Shown here in pieces: positions 55,107-63,884 of a DNA stretch of 64,000 bases. The stretch spans positions 868,001-932,000 of the forward strand of contig NZ_FQXA01000001.1 of assembly GCF_900129835.1 (NCBI RefSeq), read 5' to 3'. This DNA comes from Stutzerimonas xanthomarina DSM 18231 (GTDB lineage Bacteria; Pseudomonadota; Gammaproteobacteria; Pseudomonadales; Pseudomonadaceae). Under the pieces are notes generated by a model. It did not search any database and was not told the origin of the DNA. It was given only the letters and a program-made list of their open reading frames with translations. The position numbers and the translations under genes are program-made. How positions within the stretch are numbered: position 1 is the stretch's first letter; each line of letters opens with the position of its first letter.

Positions 55107-57212
55107 TCATTGTCCGGCCTGCCATTCGGTGAAGGTGCGGCCTTCGGCGGCCAGTTTTTCCAGCAGTGGTGCCGGCTTCCACCAGTCGCCGCACCGTGCG
55201 TGCAGCTCCTTGACTCGCGCCAGCACGGTGTCCAGGCCAACGCTGTCGGCATAGAACATCGGCCCGCCGCGGAAGGCCGGGAAGCCATAGCCGTTGAGGT
55301 AGATGACGTCGATATCGCTGGACCGCTGGGCGATACCCTCTTCGAGAATCTTCGCGCCCTCGTTGACCAAGGCGAAGATGCAGCGCTCGACGATGTATTG
55401 CTCGTCCAGCGCCTTTCGCTCGATGCCTTTCTCCTGCGACGCTGCTTCCAGCATAGGCACGAGTTCGGGGTTCTCCAGTGGCGTGCGGTTGCCCGGCTCG
55501 TAGCGGTAGTAGCCAGCACCGGTCTTCTGCCCGAGCATGCCGGCGGCGCACAGCTTGTCGGAGACGGTGGGGAAATCCAGATGCGCCGGCAGCGTCGCGC
55601 GCTGGCGCTTGCGGATCGCCTGGCCAATATCGAGACCGGACAGATCGCGCATGGCGAACGGCCCCATGGCCATGCCGAAGTTGCGCAGCGCCCCGTCGAC
55701 CTGTTGTGGCGTGGCGCCCTCCTCCAGCAGAAATTCCGCCTCGCGGCCGTACTGGAAGACCATGCGGTTGCCGACGAAGCCGTCGCAGACGCCAACCACC
55801 ACCGAGACCTTTTTCAGCTGCTTGCCGATGGCCATGGCGGTGGCCAGCACTTCATTGCTGGTCTTCTCGCCACGCACCACTTCCAGCAAGCGCATGACGT
55901 TGGCCGGGCTGAAGAAATGCAGGCCGACTACGTCTTCAGGGCGCTTGGTGAAAGCCGCGATGGCATTCAAATCGAGTGATGACGTATTGGAGGCGAGAAT
56001 CGCGCCGGGCTTGCACACCGCATCCAGCTGCTGGAACACCTGCTGCTTGACGCCCATCTCCTCGAATACCGCCTCGACCACCACGTCGGCATCGGCCAGC
56101 GCGGCGTACTCGGTCACGCCTTCGACCAGCGCGAGGCGCTTCTCCATCACCTCCTCGGTCAGGCTGCCGCGCTTGACGCTCGCCGCGTAGGTGTCACGGG
56201 CACGCTGCAGGCCGCGTTGCAGCGCTTCGTCATTGATTTCCAGCAGTTTCACCGGCACACCGGCATTGGCGAAGCTCAAAGCGATACCGACACCCATGGT
56301 GCCGCCGCCGATCACCGCGGCGGTCTTGATCGGCCGCGGTTTCACATCGGATGGCAGATCGTTGATCTTGCCCGCCTGGCGTTCGGCGAAGAATGAATGA
56401 ACCAAGGCGCCACGCTGCGGCGAGTTCAGGCACTCGGCAAACAGCTCACGCTCACGCTTGAGACCTTCGGCCAGCGGCAGCTTGGTGGCCGCCTCCACCG
56501 CCGCGATACAACGCAGCGGCGAGAACAGCCCGGGCATGCGCTTGGTGACTTCAGCGTGCTTGGCGCGGATCAGTGCCTCGTTGTCGGCACCCTCCAAGCC
56601 GCGGGTCTGCTCGCCGGTGCGACGCGGTGCGCGGCCTTCTTCGACCATACGGCGGGCATAGGCCAGGCCGGAGTCCACCAGATCACCCTCGAACAGCTCG
56701 TCGACAATCTTGTGCTCGACCGCCTCAGCAGCACTGATCGGCGTGCCGCTGACAATCATGTCCAGCGCCTTCTCGACACCGGCCAGACGCGGGAGCCGCT
56801 GAGTACCACCGGCACCGGGTAACAGACCCAGCTTCACCTCGGGCAGGCCGACCTTGGCGTCCTTGCGGGCGATCCGGTAATGACAGCCCAGCGCGACTTC
56901 CAGCCCGCCACCCAAAGCGGTGCCATGAATGACCGCCACGCTCGGCTTATTGCTGCCTTCGATGACCTCGATCACTTCCGGCAGGCTCGGCGCCTGCGGC
57001 GGCTTACCGAATTCCTTGATGTCGGCCCCGGCAATAAACGTATTGCCCTCACAGACCAGCACCACGGCGCGCACCTGCGAGTCCGTTTCAGCGTTTTGAA
57101 AGGCTTGCAGCAAGCCTTCGCGCACGGCGTGCCCGAGCGCATTGACCGGTGGGTTGTTGACCGTGATCAGAGCGATTTCGCCCTGAATTTCGAGCCGTAC
57201 GGCATCCGTCAT
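55107..57212 (-). CDS. Enoyl-CoA hydratase / 3-hydroxyacyl-CoA dehydrogenase
   Basis: A 701-residue bifunctional beta-oxidation enzyme. The N-terminal crotonase domain (about 1-190) has the oxyanion segments NTFIAGADIKEFG and GTALGGGLEVALG and the catalytic Glu in LPEVKLGLLPGAGG. The NAD-binding domain begins near residue 295 with VIGGGTMGVGIA. The catalytic His is in GLHFFSPANVM. Two 3HCDH C-terminal domains complete it. It hydrates trans-enoyl-CoA and oxidises the 3-hydroxyacyl-CoA. It leads the operon with the two dehydrogenases, similar to the pimF-type clusters. Confidence 0.9.
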   Translation of the reverse strand: MTDAVRLEIQGEIALITVNNPPVNALGHAVREGLLQAFQNAETDSQVRAVVLVCEGNTFIAGADIKEFGKPPQAPSLPEVIEVIEGSNKPSVAVIHGTALGGGLEVALGCHYRIARKDAKVGLPEVKLGLLPGAGGTQRLPRLAGVEKALDMIVSGTPISAAEAVEHKIVDELFEGDLVDSGLAYARRMVEEGRAPRRTGEQTRGLEGADNEALIRAKHAEVTKRMPGLFSPLRCIAAVEAATKLPLAEGLKRERELFAECLNSPQRGALVHSFFAERQAGKINDLPSDVKPRPIKTAAVIGGGTMGVGIALSFANAGVPVKLLEINDEALQRGLQRARDTYAASVKRGSLTEEVMEKRLALVEGVTEYAALADADVVVEAVFEEMGVKQQVFQQLDAVCKPGAILASNTSSLDLNAIAAFTKRPEDVVGLHFFSPANVMRLLEVVRGEKTSNEVLATAMAIGKQLKKVSVVVGVCDGFVGNRMVFQYGREAEFLLEEGATPQQVDGALRNFGMAMGPFAMRDLSGLDIGQAIRKRQRATLPAHLDFPTVSDKLCAAGMLGQKTGAGYYRYEPGNRTPLENPELVPMLEAASQEKGIERKALDEQYIVERCIFALVNEGAKILEEGIAQRSSDIDVIYLNGYGFPAFRGGPMFYADSVGLDTVLARVKELHARCGDWWKPAPLLEKLAAEGRTFTEWQAGQ

Positions 57213-57637
57213 GGCTGGCCTCCGCTTGTGAAATGAATGATTGGAGTTGTTATTTCACGGAATCATGTTTCGCACAGCAGAATAGTCGAGTCATTTCCGC
57301 ATGTCGAGAGACTGGCAATAATCGCTTCGACTGACAACCGCCATAACCACGACAGCGCTCGAAACATAAGTGAGATCTGGGGCGATGCCCGTTAGAGAGG
57401 ATGCAATAAGATCGAATGCGACAAGCGGCTCAACACTAAGGGTGGCGGCGAACAGGGAGCGGCAAATGAACATCGCAGTGGCGAATCGTCCGCGCGATGA
57501 GCTCAGAATTCTTGACGACTCGTCGCTCCAGGCTGCTGGGCACCCGGAAGACGTAACAACTGACGGCCCAGCAATCAGCCGTGGCAACCGCAAACCCCCG
57601 GGGCGAAAGCGATCCCCCGGGCAGCTGAACTAAAGCC
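57213..57637. other. Intergenic region upstream of the beta-oxidation operon
   Basis: 425 bases. The part near 57213-57300 must hold the promoter of the operon on the minus strand; the part near 57597 holds a likely gabD terminator. An 87-codon ORF on the plus strand (57370-57633) has no recognised features and is not called. Confidence 0.55.
57597..57621 (-). terminator. Likely terminator of gabD
   Basis: Seven-base arms CCCGGGG/CCCCGGG around a 10-12 base loop, 17-41 bases after the gabD stop, with a weak GGTTTGC on the minus strand after the stem. Confidence 0.5.
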
Positions 57638-59086
57638 TTACAACCCCAAGCAGAGGTATTTGATTTCCAGATAGTCATCCATGCCGTACTTCGAACCCTC
57701 ACGGCCCAGACCGGACGACTTCACGCCACCGAAGGGTGCCACCTCGGTCGAAATCATCCCGGTGTTGATGCCGATCATCCCTGACTCGATTGCTTCGGCC
57801 ACACGGAACACCCGACCCAGATCGCGCGCATAGAAATAGGCCGCCAGCCCAAACTCGGTGTCATTGGCCAGGGCGATACCCTCGGCCTCGTCTTCGAAAC
57901 GGAACAGCGGCGCCAGCGGCCCGAAGGTTTCCTCTTTCGCCACCTTGGCATGGTGCGGCACGCTGACCATCAGCGTCGGCTCGAAATAGCTGCCGCCCAT
58001 CTGGTGCGCCTTACCGCCGGTGAGTACCTGTGCACCATTGGCGACGGCGTCCTCGATGTGCTCTCTGACCTTGGCCGCCGCGCGGTCGTCGATCAGCGGG
58101 CCGATGTCGGTGCCTTCATCGAGTCCATTGCCAACCTTCAGTTTTTCGACCGCAGCCTGGAATTTCTTCGCAAACTCGTCGTACACGCCGTTCTGTACAT
58201 AGATGCGGTTGACGCAGACGCAGGTCTGGCCGGCGTTACGGTACTTGGACTGCATGGCGCCTTTGACTGCTTCGTCGAGGTCCGCGTCATCGAACACCAG
58301 GAACGGCGCGTTGCCGCCCAGCTCCAGCGACACCTTCTTGATGCCCGCGGCGCACTGCTCCATCAGCTTCGCGCCAACTTCGGTCGAGCCGGTGAAGCTG
58401 AGCTTGCGCACCGTCGGGTTCGCGGTCAGCTCGTTGCCGATGTCACCCGCCGAACCAGTGACGACGCTGAACACACCTTTCGGGATACCCGCACGCTCCG
58501 CCAGCTCGGCCAGCGCCAGCGCGGAAAAAGGCGTCTGGCTCGCGGGTTTGAGTACCATGGTGCAACCCGCCGCCAACGCTGGACCGGCCTTACGGGTGAT
58601 CATCGCCGCCGGGAAATTCCACGGGGTGATGGCCGCCGTGACGCCGATCGGCTGCTTGATGACGATGATGCGCTTGTCTTTTTGATGGCCCGGGATAGTG
58701 TCGCCATAGACACGCTTGGCTTCCTCAGCGAACCACTCAATAAAGGAGGCGGCATAGGCGATCTCGCCCTTGGATTCGGCCAGCGGCTTGCCCTGCTCCA
58801 GCGTCATCAGCCGACCCAGGTCGTCCTGGTTCTCCATCATCAGCTCGAACCAGCGGCGTAGCTTTTGCGAGCGCTCCTTGGCGGTCAGGTCACGCCAGGC
58901 CGGAAGTGCGCGCTCGGCCGCTTCGATGGCGCGACGGGTTTCCGCGGTGCCCATTTTCGGCACGCTGCCCAGGATCTCGTTGCTGGCCGGGTTGTTGACC
59001 TTGATGGTCTGGCCGCTGTCCGCGTCCTGCCAGGCGCCGTCGATATAAGCCTGCTGGCGGAACAGCTTGTTGTCTTTGAGTTGCAT
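57638..59086 (-). CDS. gabD: Succinate-semialdehyde dehydrogenase GabD
   Basis: A 482-residue NAD(P)-dependent dehydrogenase. The catalytic Cys is in NAGQTCVCVNRIY and the Glu in LELGGNAPFL. The segment WNFPAAMITRKAGPALAAG is typical of GabD. It oxidises succinate semialdehyde to succinate, the last step of GABA catabolism. The ATG at 59086 has AGGAG upstream. No gabT is adjacent; GabT2 at 47428 could supply the semialdehyde. Confidence 0.93.
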   Translation of the reverse strand: MQLKDNKLFRQQAYIDGAWQDADSGQTIKVNNPASNEILGSVPKMGTAETRRAIEAAERALPAWRDLTAKERSQKLRRWFELMMENQDDLGRLMTLEQGKPLAESKGEIAYAASFIEWFAEEAKRVYGDTIPGHQKDKRIIVIKQPIGVTAAITPWNFPAAMITRKAGPALAAGCTMVLKPASQTPFSALALAELAERAGIPKGVFSVVTGSAGDIGNELTANPTVRKLSFTGSTEVGAKLMEQCAAGIKKVSLELGGNAPFLVFDDADLDEAVKGAMQSKYRNAGQTCVCVNRIYVQNGVYDEFAKKFQAAVEKLKVGNGLDEGTDIGPLIDDRAAAKVREHIEDAVANGAQVLTGGKAHQMGGSYFEPTLMVSVPHHAKVAKEETFGPLAPLFRFEDEAEGIALANDTEFGLAAYFYARDLGRVFRVAEAIESGMIGINTGMISTEVAPFGGVKSSGLGREGSKYGMDDYLEIKYLCLGL

Positions 59087-59415
59087 GGCAGTCTCCTGAG
59101 AGCCGGCAGGGTGCCGGGATTGGACCGAGGCCATCTGGCCGATTGGAAAGGCGATTGGCAGTGGAACTGCTCGAGTTAAGTCAGAGCAAGGGACAGCCCC
59201 AGGGTTCCTGCCGTGAGCTAAAGCGTTTGAGATATCGAACGCATGCTAGGCCTGCTGGCTGGCATCGGGCAACACCCTGTTCGGAAAAATTAACGCACCA
59301 TAACCAGACCTGATGACGCCGCGATCGGCTATCAGAACCACAGCACTGCGCGCTGAGCAGCTGCCGAAGCGCCATGGACGACCGCAGACGACATGCGTAT
59401 GATTGCGCCCGCAAC
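59087..59415. other. Intergenic region between gabD and tRNA-Arg
   Basis: 329 bases holding the gabD promoter (minus strand) and the tRNA promoter (plus strand). I see no gene in it. Open frames antisense to the tRNA are artefacts. Confidence 0.6.
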
Positions 59416-59492
59416 GCACCAGTAGCTCAGCTGGATAGAGTACTGCCCTCCGAAGGCAGGGGTCGTGGGTTCGAATCCCGCCTGGTGCGCCA
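59416..59492 (+). tRNA. tRNA-Arg (anticodon CCG)
   Basis: A 77-base tRNA with encoded CCA. Acceptor stem GCACCAG/CTGGTGC, D-arm GCTCAGCTGGATAGAGTA, anticodon stem CTGCC/GGCAG with loop CTCCGAA (anticodon CCG, reads CGG), and TTCGAAT in the T-arm. A terminator follows. Confidence 0.97.
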
Positions 59493-59501
59493 CCTCCAAA
59501 G

Positions 59502-59533
59502 AAAAAGCCCCGGATGAAAATCCGGGGCTTTTT
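59502..59533. terminator. Terminator after tRNA-Arg
   Basis: Thirteen-base perfect stem AAAAAGCCCCGGA with complement and a 6-base loop, ending in a T-tract. It starts 10 bases after the tRNA. Confidence 0.93.
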
Positions 59534-59771
59534 CGTTTCGGGGCGGCTGGTCAGAAGCCAGGTATTTGCGCTGCACCTCAACCTGATCGGTGCTGCACCT
59601 GAGGCCATTCGAGCCGCGGTGTGGCCTGGAGCTCTACGATCCAAGCGTATATCGCGTTCAAGCTGGCCGTTTGAAGCGAGCTTTTCCGGTCCCAGGCCGT
59701 GTCGCTAACCACCAACGAGCCCTTGGTGGTTATGTTTTGAGCAATCTCGTTTCGCTGTGAGGTCGACGCGG
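59534..59771. other. Intergenic region before the DUF4198 gene
   Basis: 238 bases with no convincing gene or repeat. Confidence 0.5.
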
Positions 59772-60497
59772 TCAGTGCTCGTGCTTCGCGCTGACGAAAC
59801 TCAGCGAGGAGAACATGCCGCGCACGCGTGCGTCCGGGTCTTCGCTCGGGACCGTGGTGGAGGCGGCGATGACGTTAAGGCCGTGGTTGCGCACGGTGAT
59901 CTTCGCCTTGCCCTGCTTGTTGGTGGTTGCAGCCACCTCGTCCGGGTTGTTCACGTGATCGGCGATCAACTCGACATCGGCGGCCGGTTTGCCGTCGACC
60001 AGGACCTGAACCTCCAGCGCCTCGCCTACTTCAACCGATAAGGGATCACGCTGCGGCACGATGGCCAGCTTGAGCTTGTCCAGCGCCGGCAGTTCCGCAC
60101 CCTCATGCAGCACCGCCAGGCTGTACTTGTAGTAACGCCCGGAATCCAGCGCGCCGGGAACCTTCGATTCTCCGACGTTGAGCCACTGCTTGTCCGGCGC
60201 CTGGGTCCAGTAACCGTTATCCAGCGCCACGCTGAGCACCGCCGGCGATTCAATCGGCTTCAGCCGTGCGTGGTTCTCTAGCCGCTCGACTGTGACAGGG
60301 ATTCGGCTGCCGTGGCGGTCTGTGGCCCAGGCGCCGGAGATTTTCTTCGGGTCAAAGGCGTTGTCTTCGGCACCATGACCGTAGATCACCTCGATGTTGC
60401 CGCGACGCTCTTCGGTCCACATGCCGTGGGCCGCGGCCTGCCCTGCCATCAGTGCAGCGATCAAAGTCATGGCGTATTTCGCGTGGTGCTTGTTCAT
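59772..60497 (-). CDS. DUF4198 periplasmic protein
   Basis: A 241-residue exported protein. Signal peptide cleaved after AAA near residue 23, leaving HGMWTEERRGN. The fold matches the DUF4198 family, whose members are often encoded beside nickel, cobalt or zinc uptake genes. The mature protein is rich in histidines near both ends (HGMW at the start, KHEH at the end), which could bind metal. It follows the TonB receptor after 57 bases on the same strand and is presumably under the same Zur-like control. Confidence 0.78.
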   Translation of the reverse strand: MNKHHAKYAMTLIAALMAGQAAAHGMWTEERRGNIEVIYGHGAEDNAFDPKKISGAWATDRHGSRIPVTVERLENHARLKPIESPAVLSVALDNGYWTQAPDKQWLNVGESKVPGALDSGRYYKYSLAVLHEGAELPALDKLKLAIVPQRDPLSVEVGEALEVQVLVDGKPAADVELIADHVNNPDEVAATTNKQGKAKITVRNHGLNVIAASTTVPSEDPDARVRGMFSSLSFVSAKHEH

Positions 60498-60554
60498 CTT
60501 CCATCCTTTTGGACTAGTGAGTGACGAGCCGGCCCGGGGCGAGCCGGCTCTGCG

Positions 60555-62675
60555 TTACAGGTTCAGTGACAGGCTCAGGCTCAGGTTGCGCGGCTCGCCA
60601 GGCATCACCCAGACGTTGCTGTAGGAGCGCTCGTAGTAGGTGCGGTCGAAGGCGTTATTGAGATTCACGCCTAAGGTCATGTCCGGCGTGACTTTGTAGC
60701 GCGCCAGCAGATCTATGGTGGTGTAACCCGGCAGCTCGAAGCCGCTGTCCGCCACGTTGCCGGAGCGCTCGCCGACGTAATTGACCCCGCCGCCAAGCTC
60801 CAAACCGCGCAGTCCACCGTCGAGAAACTCATACACACCGAGCAGACTGCCGCTGTGCTCGGGCACGTTGAGCAAGCGACTGCCGCGCGCGAGGGTGTTG
60901 TCTTCCGTCACTTCGGCATCGACATAGGCGTAGGCGCCGATCAGCCGAATCGCGTCGGTCAGCTGGCCGGTCAGCTGGAAATCGATGCCGCGACTACGCA
61001 CCTCGCCCGCGGCGATCTGATACGCGGAGTCGACCGGATCGGCAGTGAGTACGTTTTCCTTGGTGAGGTGAAAGGCAGCGACGGTCATGCCCAGACGGCT
61101 GTCGAGCAGGTCGAATTTGAAGCCCGCTTCGTAACCAACGCCTTCTTCCGGATCGAATGCCGTGCCTGACGCATCAATGCCGCCATTGGGCTTGAACGAC
61201 TGCGAGGCATTGGCGAACACGCCAACTTCAGGCATCAGCTGATACAGCGCCCCAATGCGTGGCGTGACCTTTTCATGGGTCTGCTCCATGCGCGTGCTGA
61301 CGACTTCGTTGTCCAGCCGATGCTCGTAATGGTCGTAACGGGCGCCAACAACACCGAAGAATTTTTCGCTGAAACGCATCTGATCCTGCAGGTTCATCGA
61401 ACGGGAATGGACCCGTTCGTGGCGGTGGGTGCTGCGCCCATCGGGGCCAACACTAAACGGCGGTCTTAGCTGCCCATAGACCGGCTCGTAGATATCGATT
61501 TGCGAGACAGGACGGGAGCGCATCAGGCGTTCGTTCTTGACGTAACGCTCGTATTCGGTGCCGATCAACAGGTTGTGTTCGATGTCGCTCGTATAGACCA
61601 GACCGCGCAGCTCCAGCTGGGTGATGCTGTCCTGCCAATCGAAATCGCGGTAGCGGTATTCTCGGTTGAGGGTATGCGTGTCAGCCGCAAGGCTGCTCGC
61701 TTCAGTCGCACCACCGCTCAGGCGACCCTGCTTGTAGTGGCTGGCCAGGCGGACGGTCCAGCTGGCGTTCAGATCATGCTCGATCTCAGCCTGCAGGCTC
61801 TCGTTGTTGTTGTCGATGTCACCGTCGCCGGGCTCACCGAAAAACTCCGTACGCGAGACGCTTCCGAGATGATCATTTGGCGCCACCACACCACGGTCGA
61901 ACACCTGGCTGTTGCGGATGACTTCGGCTTGCACCAGCAGGCGCGTCTGCGGCGCCAGATCCCAGCTGAACGCAGGCGCGAAGAACTGGCGCTCGCCGGA
62001 GCGGTAATCGCGAAAACGCTTGCTGTCCTCTACCGCTAGATTCATGCGGTAGAGCATCTTGCCCTCGTCATCCAACGGTGTGTTGACGTCCAGGCTGCCG
62101 CGATAGCGATCCCAGCGCCCAGCGCTCAGGTCCAGCCGGGCGAACCTGTCGTTCTGCGGGCGCTTGCTGACGATGTTGATGGTACCGCCTGGGTCACCGC
62201 GACCGTACAGGCTGGACGACGGCCCCTTGAGCACGTCGATGCGCTCGACGTTGGATGGGTCCTGAGGGTTCATGTAGCCGCGGTTGACGCTGAAGCCGTC
62301 CTTGTAGAACTCAGAGGTCGTCAGCCCACGAATGCTGTATTCGTACATGGTCAGGCCGCCGAAGTCGTTCTGCCGCGCCACGCCGCCCGCATAATCCAGC
62401 GCCTTTTCGATACGCGGGCTATCCAGATCTTCAAGCACCGTGGCGGGGATCACGCTGACCGCCTGGGGAACCTCCTCCAGCGGCGTATCCGTCTTGGTGG
62501 CGCTCGCTGAACGCCGAGTCCGGTAGCCCTCTGCTAAGACTTGTTCCCGGTCTGCCGTGACGACCACGTCTTCAAGAACTGCGCTGTCTGACTCCTGCGC
62601 CAACGCTGACATGCTGGCCAAACCTGCCGCGGCGGCTAGTCCCAAAATGCTTGCTGCAACGCTACTGCTGTTCAT
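60555..62675 (-). CDS. TonB-dependent receptor, siderophore-receptor family, under a Zur-like site
   Basis: A 706-residue outer-membrane receptor. Signal peptide (cleavage after ALA near residue 26), plug with VSVIPATVLEDL, YSIRGLTTSEFYKDGF and IDVLKGPSSSLYGRGDPGG, and a barrel ending SLSLNL. It falls in the FhuA/siderophore-type group. The Zur-like palindrome at 62684 and the DUF4198 partner point to zinc or another divalent metal, perhaps as a chelate, rather than ferric siderophore; this is inference. The start at 62675 has GGAAG just upstream, overlapping the palindrome edge. Confidence 0.9.
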   Translation of the reverse strand: MNSSSVAASILGLAAAAGLASMSALAQESDSAVLEDVVVTADREQVLAEGYRTRRSASATKTDTPLEEVPQAVSVIPATVLEDLDSPRIEKALDYAGGVARQNDFGGLTMYEYSIRGLTTSEFYKDGFSVNRGYMNPQDPSNVERIDVLKGPSSSLYGRGDPGGTINIVSKRPQNDRFARLDLSAGRWDRYRGSLDVNTPLDDEGKMLYRMNLAVEDSKRFRDYRSGERQFFAPAFSWDLAPQTRLLVQAEVIRNSQVFDRGVVAPNDHLGSVSRTEFFGEPGDGDIDNNNESLQAEIEHDLNASWTVRLASHYKQGRLSGGATEASSLAADTHTLNREYRYRDFDWQDSITQLELRGLVYTSDIEHNLLIGTEYERYVKNERLMRSRPVSQIDIYEPVYGQLRPPFSVGPDGRSTHRHERVHSRSMNLQDQMRFSEKFFGVVGARYDHYEHRLDNEVVSTRMEQTHEKVTPRIGALYQLMPEVGVFANASQSFKPNGGIDASGTAFDPEEGVGYEAGFKFDLLDSRLGMTVAAFHLTKENVLTADPVDSAYQIAAGEVRSRGIDFQLTGQLTDAIRLIGAYAYVDAEVTEDNTLARGSRLLNVPEHSGSLLGVYEFLDGGLRGLELGGGVNYVGERSGNVADSGFELPGYTTIDLLARYKVTPDMTLGVNLNNAFDRTYYERSYSNVWVMPGEPRNLSLSLSLNL

Positions 62676-62683
62676 GCCCGCTT

Positions 62684-62716
62684 CCGATCAAATGTTATAC
62701 CGTAACATTTGATCGG
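62684..62716. promoter_or_regulatory. Zur-like operator palindrome
   Basis: A 33-base element with perfect 14-base arms (CCGATCAAATGTTA, complement at 62703-62716) and a 5-base centre. The inner AAATGTTATA and TAACATTT match the Zur-box consensus (AAATGTTATA-N-TATAACATTT), with only two mismatches in the right half-site. It begins 8 bases before the receptor start codon, so repression may also act on translation initiation. A divergent PH-domain gene starts about 97 bases away on the other side. Confidence 0.8.
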
Positions 62717-62813
62717 AATCGGTCTGTCACTGTCAAGGCCGCAGGCGCTCTGGCAAGCCGCGTTCAGCTAGGGCAGCATGCAGCGACAACGATCCATGAC
62801 GAGGAACGCAGCG

Positions 62814-63182
62814 ATGATCGATTTTGATAACAAGGGTTTCTTCAAGCTAAAGCAGAACGATGAATACGCAGAGCGGGTCCGCTCGCTGCTACTGGACGAC
62901 GAACAGGTGATCGATTCCTACAAGTCCATGCGTGACGGCGTGGTGTTTACCAACAAGCGGATCATCGCGGTCAATGTGCAGGGCATTACCGGCAGCAAGA
63001 AGGATTTCACCTCCCTGCCCTACAACAACATCGTCGCCTATTCGGTGGAGACGTCCGGGACCTTCGATCTGGACTCGGAGCTGGAGGTGTATTTCTCGTC
63101 ACTGGGGAAGGTCAAGTTCGAGTTCACCGGCAGGACCTCGATCGTTGAAATATCGAAGTACATATCCAAACACGTGCTCTGA
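62814..63182 (+). CDS. PH-domain (bPH-type) protein
   Basis: A 122-residue cytoplasmic protein resembling the bacterial pleckstrin-homology family (MRDGVVFTNKRIIAVNVQG, DFTSLPYNNIVAYSVE, then EVYFSSLGKVKFEFTG). The function of the family is unknown. It is divergent from the Zur-controlled receptor, so the palindrome might also affect it. ATG 62814 with AGGA upstream was chosen; the open frame starts 36 bases earlier. Confidence 0.8.
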   Translation: MIDFDNKGFFKLKQNDEYAERVRSLLLDDEQVIDSYKSMRDGVVFTNKRIIAVNVQGITGSKKDFTSLPYNNIVAYSVETSGTFDLDSELEVYFSSLGKVKFEFTGRTSIVEISKYISKHVL

Positions 63183-63351
63183 ACTGTTAATTGACTGCAG
63201 GCTGCACCGCAGCGGCTTTACCGCAGGTTCGCGGTGCACCGTTCGACTCGTTGTGCTTGTGCATCAGGTGACGTAACGACAGCAGCCCTGGCTCGCTAGC
63301 ATTGGGTTAGCGAGCAGCTTGATTCCAACTGCAGAAACGAAACGGCCGTCG
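63183..63351. other. Two hairpins after the PH-domain gene
   Basis: Hairpin 1 has arms TGCACCGC (63203-63210) and complement (63231-63238); hairpin 2 has GCTCGCTA (63291-63298) and complement (63308-63315). Neither has a T-tract. They may end the PH-gene transcript; no gene is seen. Confidence 0.4.
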
Positions 63352-63546
63352 TTACCGTTCGACTTCCACACCGGGACAGGTTGCTTTTGCAGTTGAAGAC
63401 GCCAGGTCGGCACGGCGCGAACTTGGCTCGGGAGGTTTAGGTTCTTCTGCGCGGATACCTAACGCGGTCAGCAACGTCTCGCTCATTTCCATGAATGAAT
63501 AGCCATCGGCCCATATCTCGGTTTTGCCGTTCAGTCTGTTATTCAT
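63352..63546 (-). CDS. Possible small protein
   Basis: A 64-residue frame (MNNRLNGKTEIWADGYSF...) with GGAAAGC before the ATG. It has a regular polar composition but no recognised domain and no conserved neighbour. It may be a real small gene or chance; I cannot tell. Confidence 0.35.
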   Translation of the reverse strand: MNNRLNGKTEIWADGYSFMEMSETLLTALGIRAEEPKPPEPSSRRADLASSTAKATCPGVEVER

Positions 63547-63555
63547 GCTTTCCAT

Positions 63556-63884
63556 ATTCCTGGCTGGCGCGCCGCTCAGCCATGCTGATCGAATTGTTGT
63601 GTTACGCCTGTCACGATACGCAACTGGAGCATACGACGTGCCAATCTCTTGAAAGCAATTTATTCTTAAATATCAAATACTTATACGTAACGCGGTTTCA
63701 CCTTGTGTTGCATGATGCACGATTCGCCAAATGCACCCTTGCGATGTGCATGTCTGCCGATTTTTGAAGCAGGTCACAACCGGCACCGAGCTGATGATCG
63801 GCACCAGGCTTCGCTCGATGTCTGAGATAAACAGCCGGGAGACCCTTTTGGCATACTCGACTGCCCGGCCCTCGAGCAAGCGCC
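63556..63884. other. AT-richer intergenic region before the LysR gene
   Basis: 329 bases, AT-rich at about 63650-63700, and with a short dyad TGCA-TGA-TGCA (near 63708-63718). It is probably the promoter region of the LysR-type gene and whatever lies beyond the window. No gene seen. Confidence 0.45.

Noticed and set aside
53816-55132. 438-codon open frame on the plus strand
   Set aside because: Antisense to the large acyl-CoA dehydrogenase gene; high-GC artefact.
57370-57633. 87-codon open frame upstream of gabD
   Set aside because: No ribosome site of note, no domain, covers the gabD terminator.
59416-59492. tRNA-Arg as an integration site
   Set aside because: tRNA genes are frequent attachment sites, but no integrase and no duplicated 3' end of the tRNA is seen in the window.
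59246-59644. 132-codon open frame on the minus strand across the tRNA
   Set aside because: The [20 protein letters not shown] type peptide is the known artefact of translating antisense tRNA-Arg.
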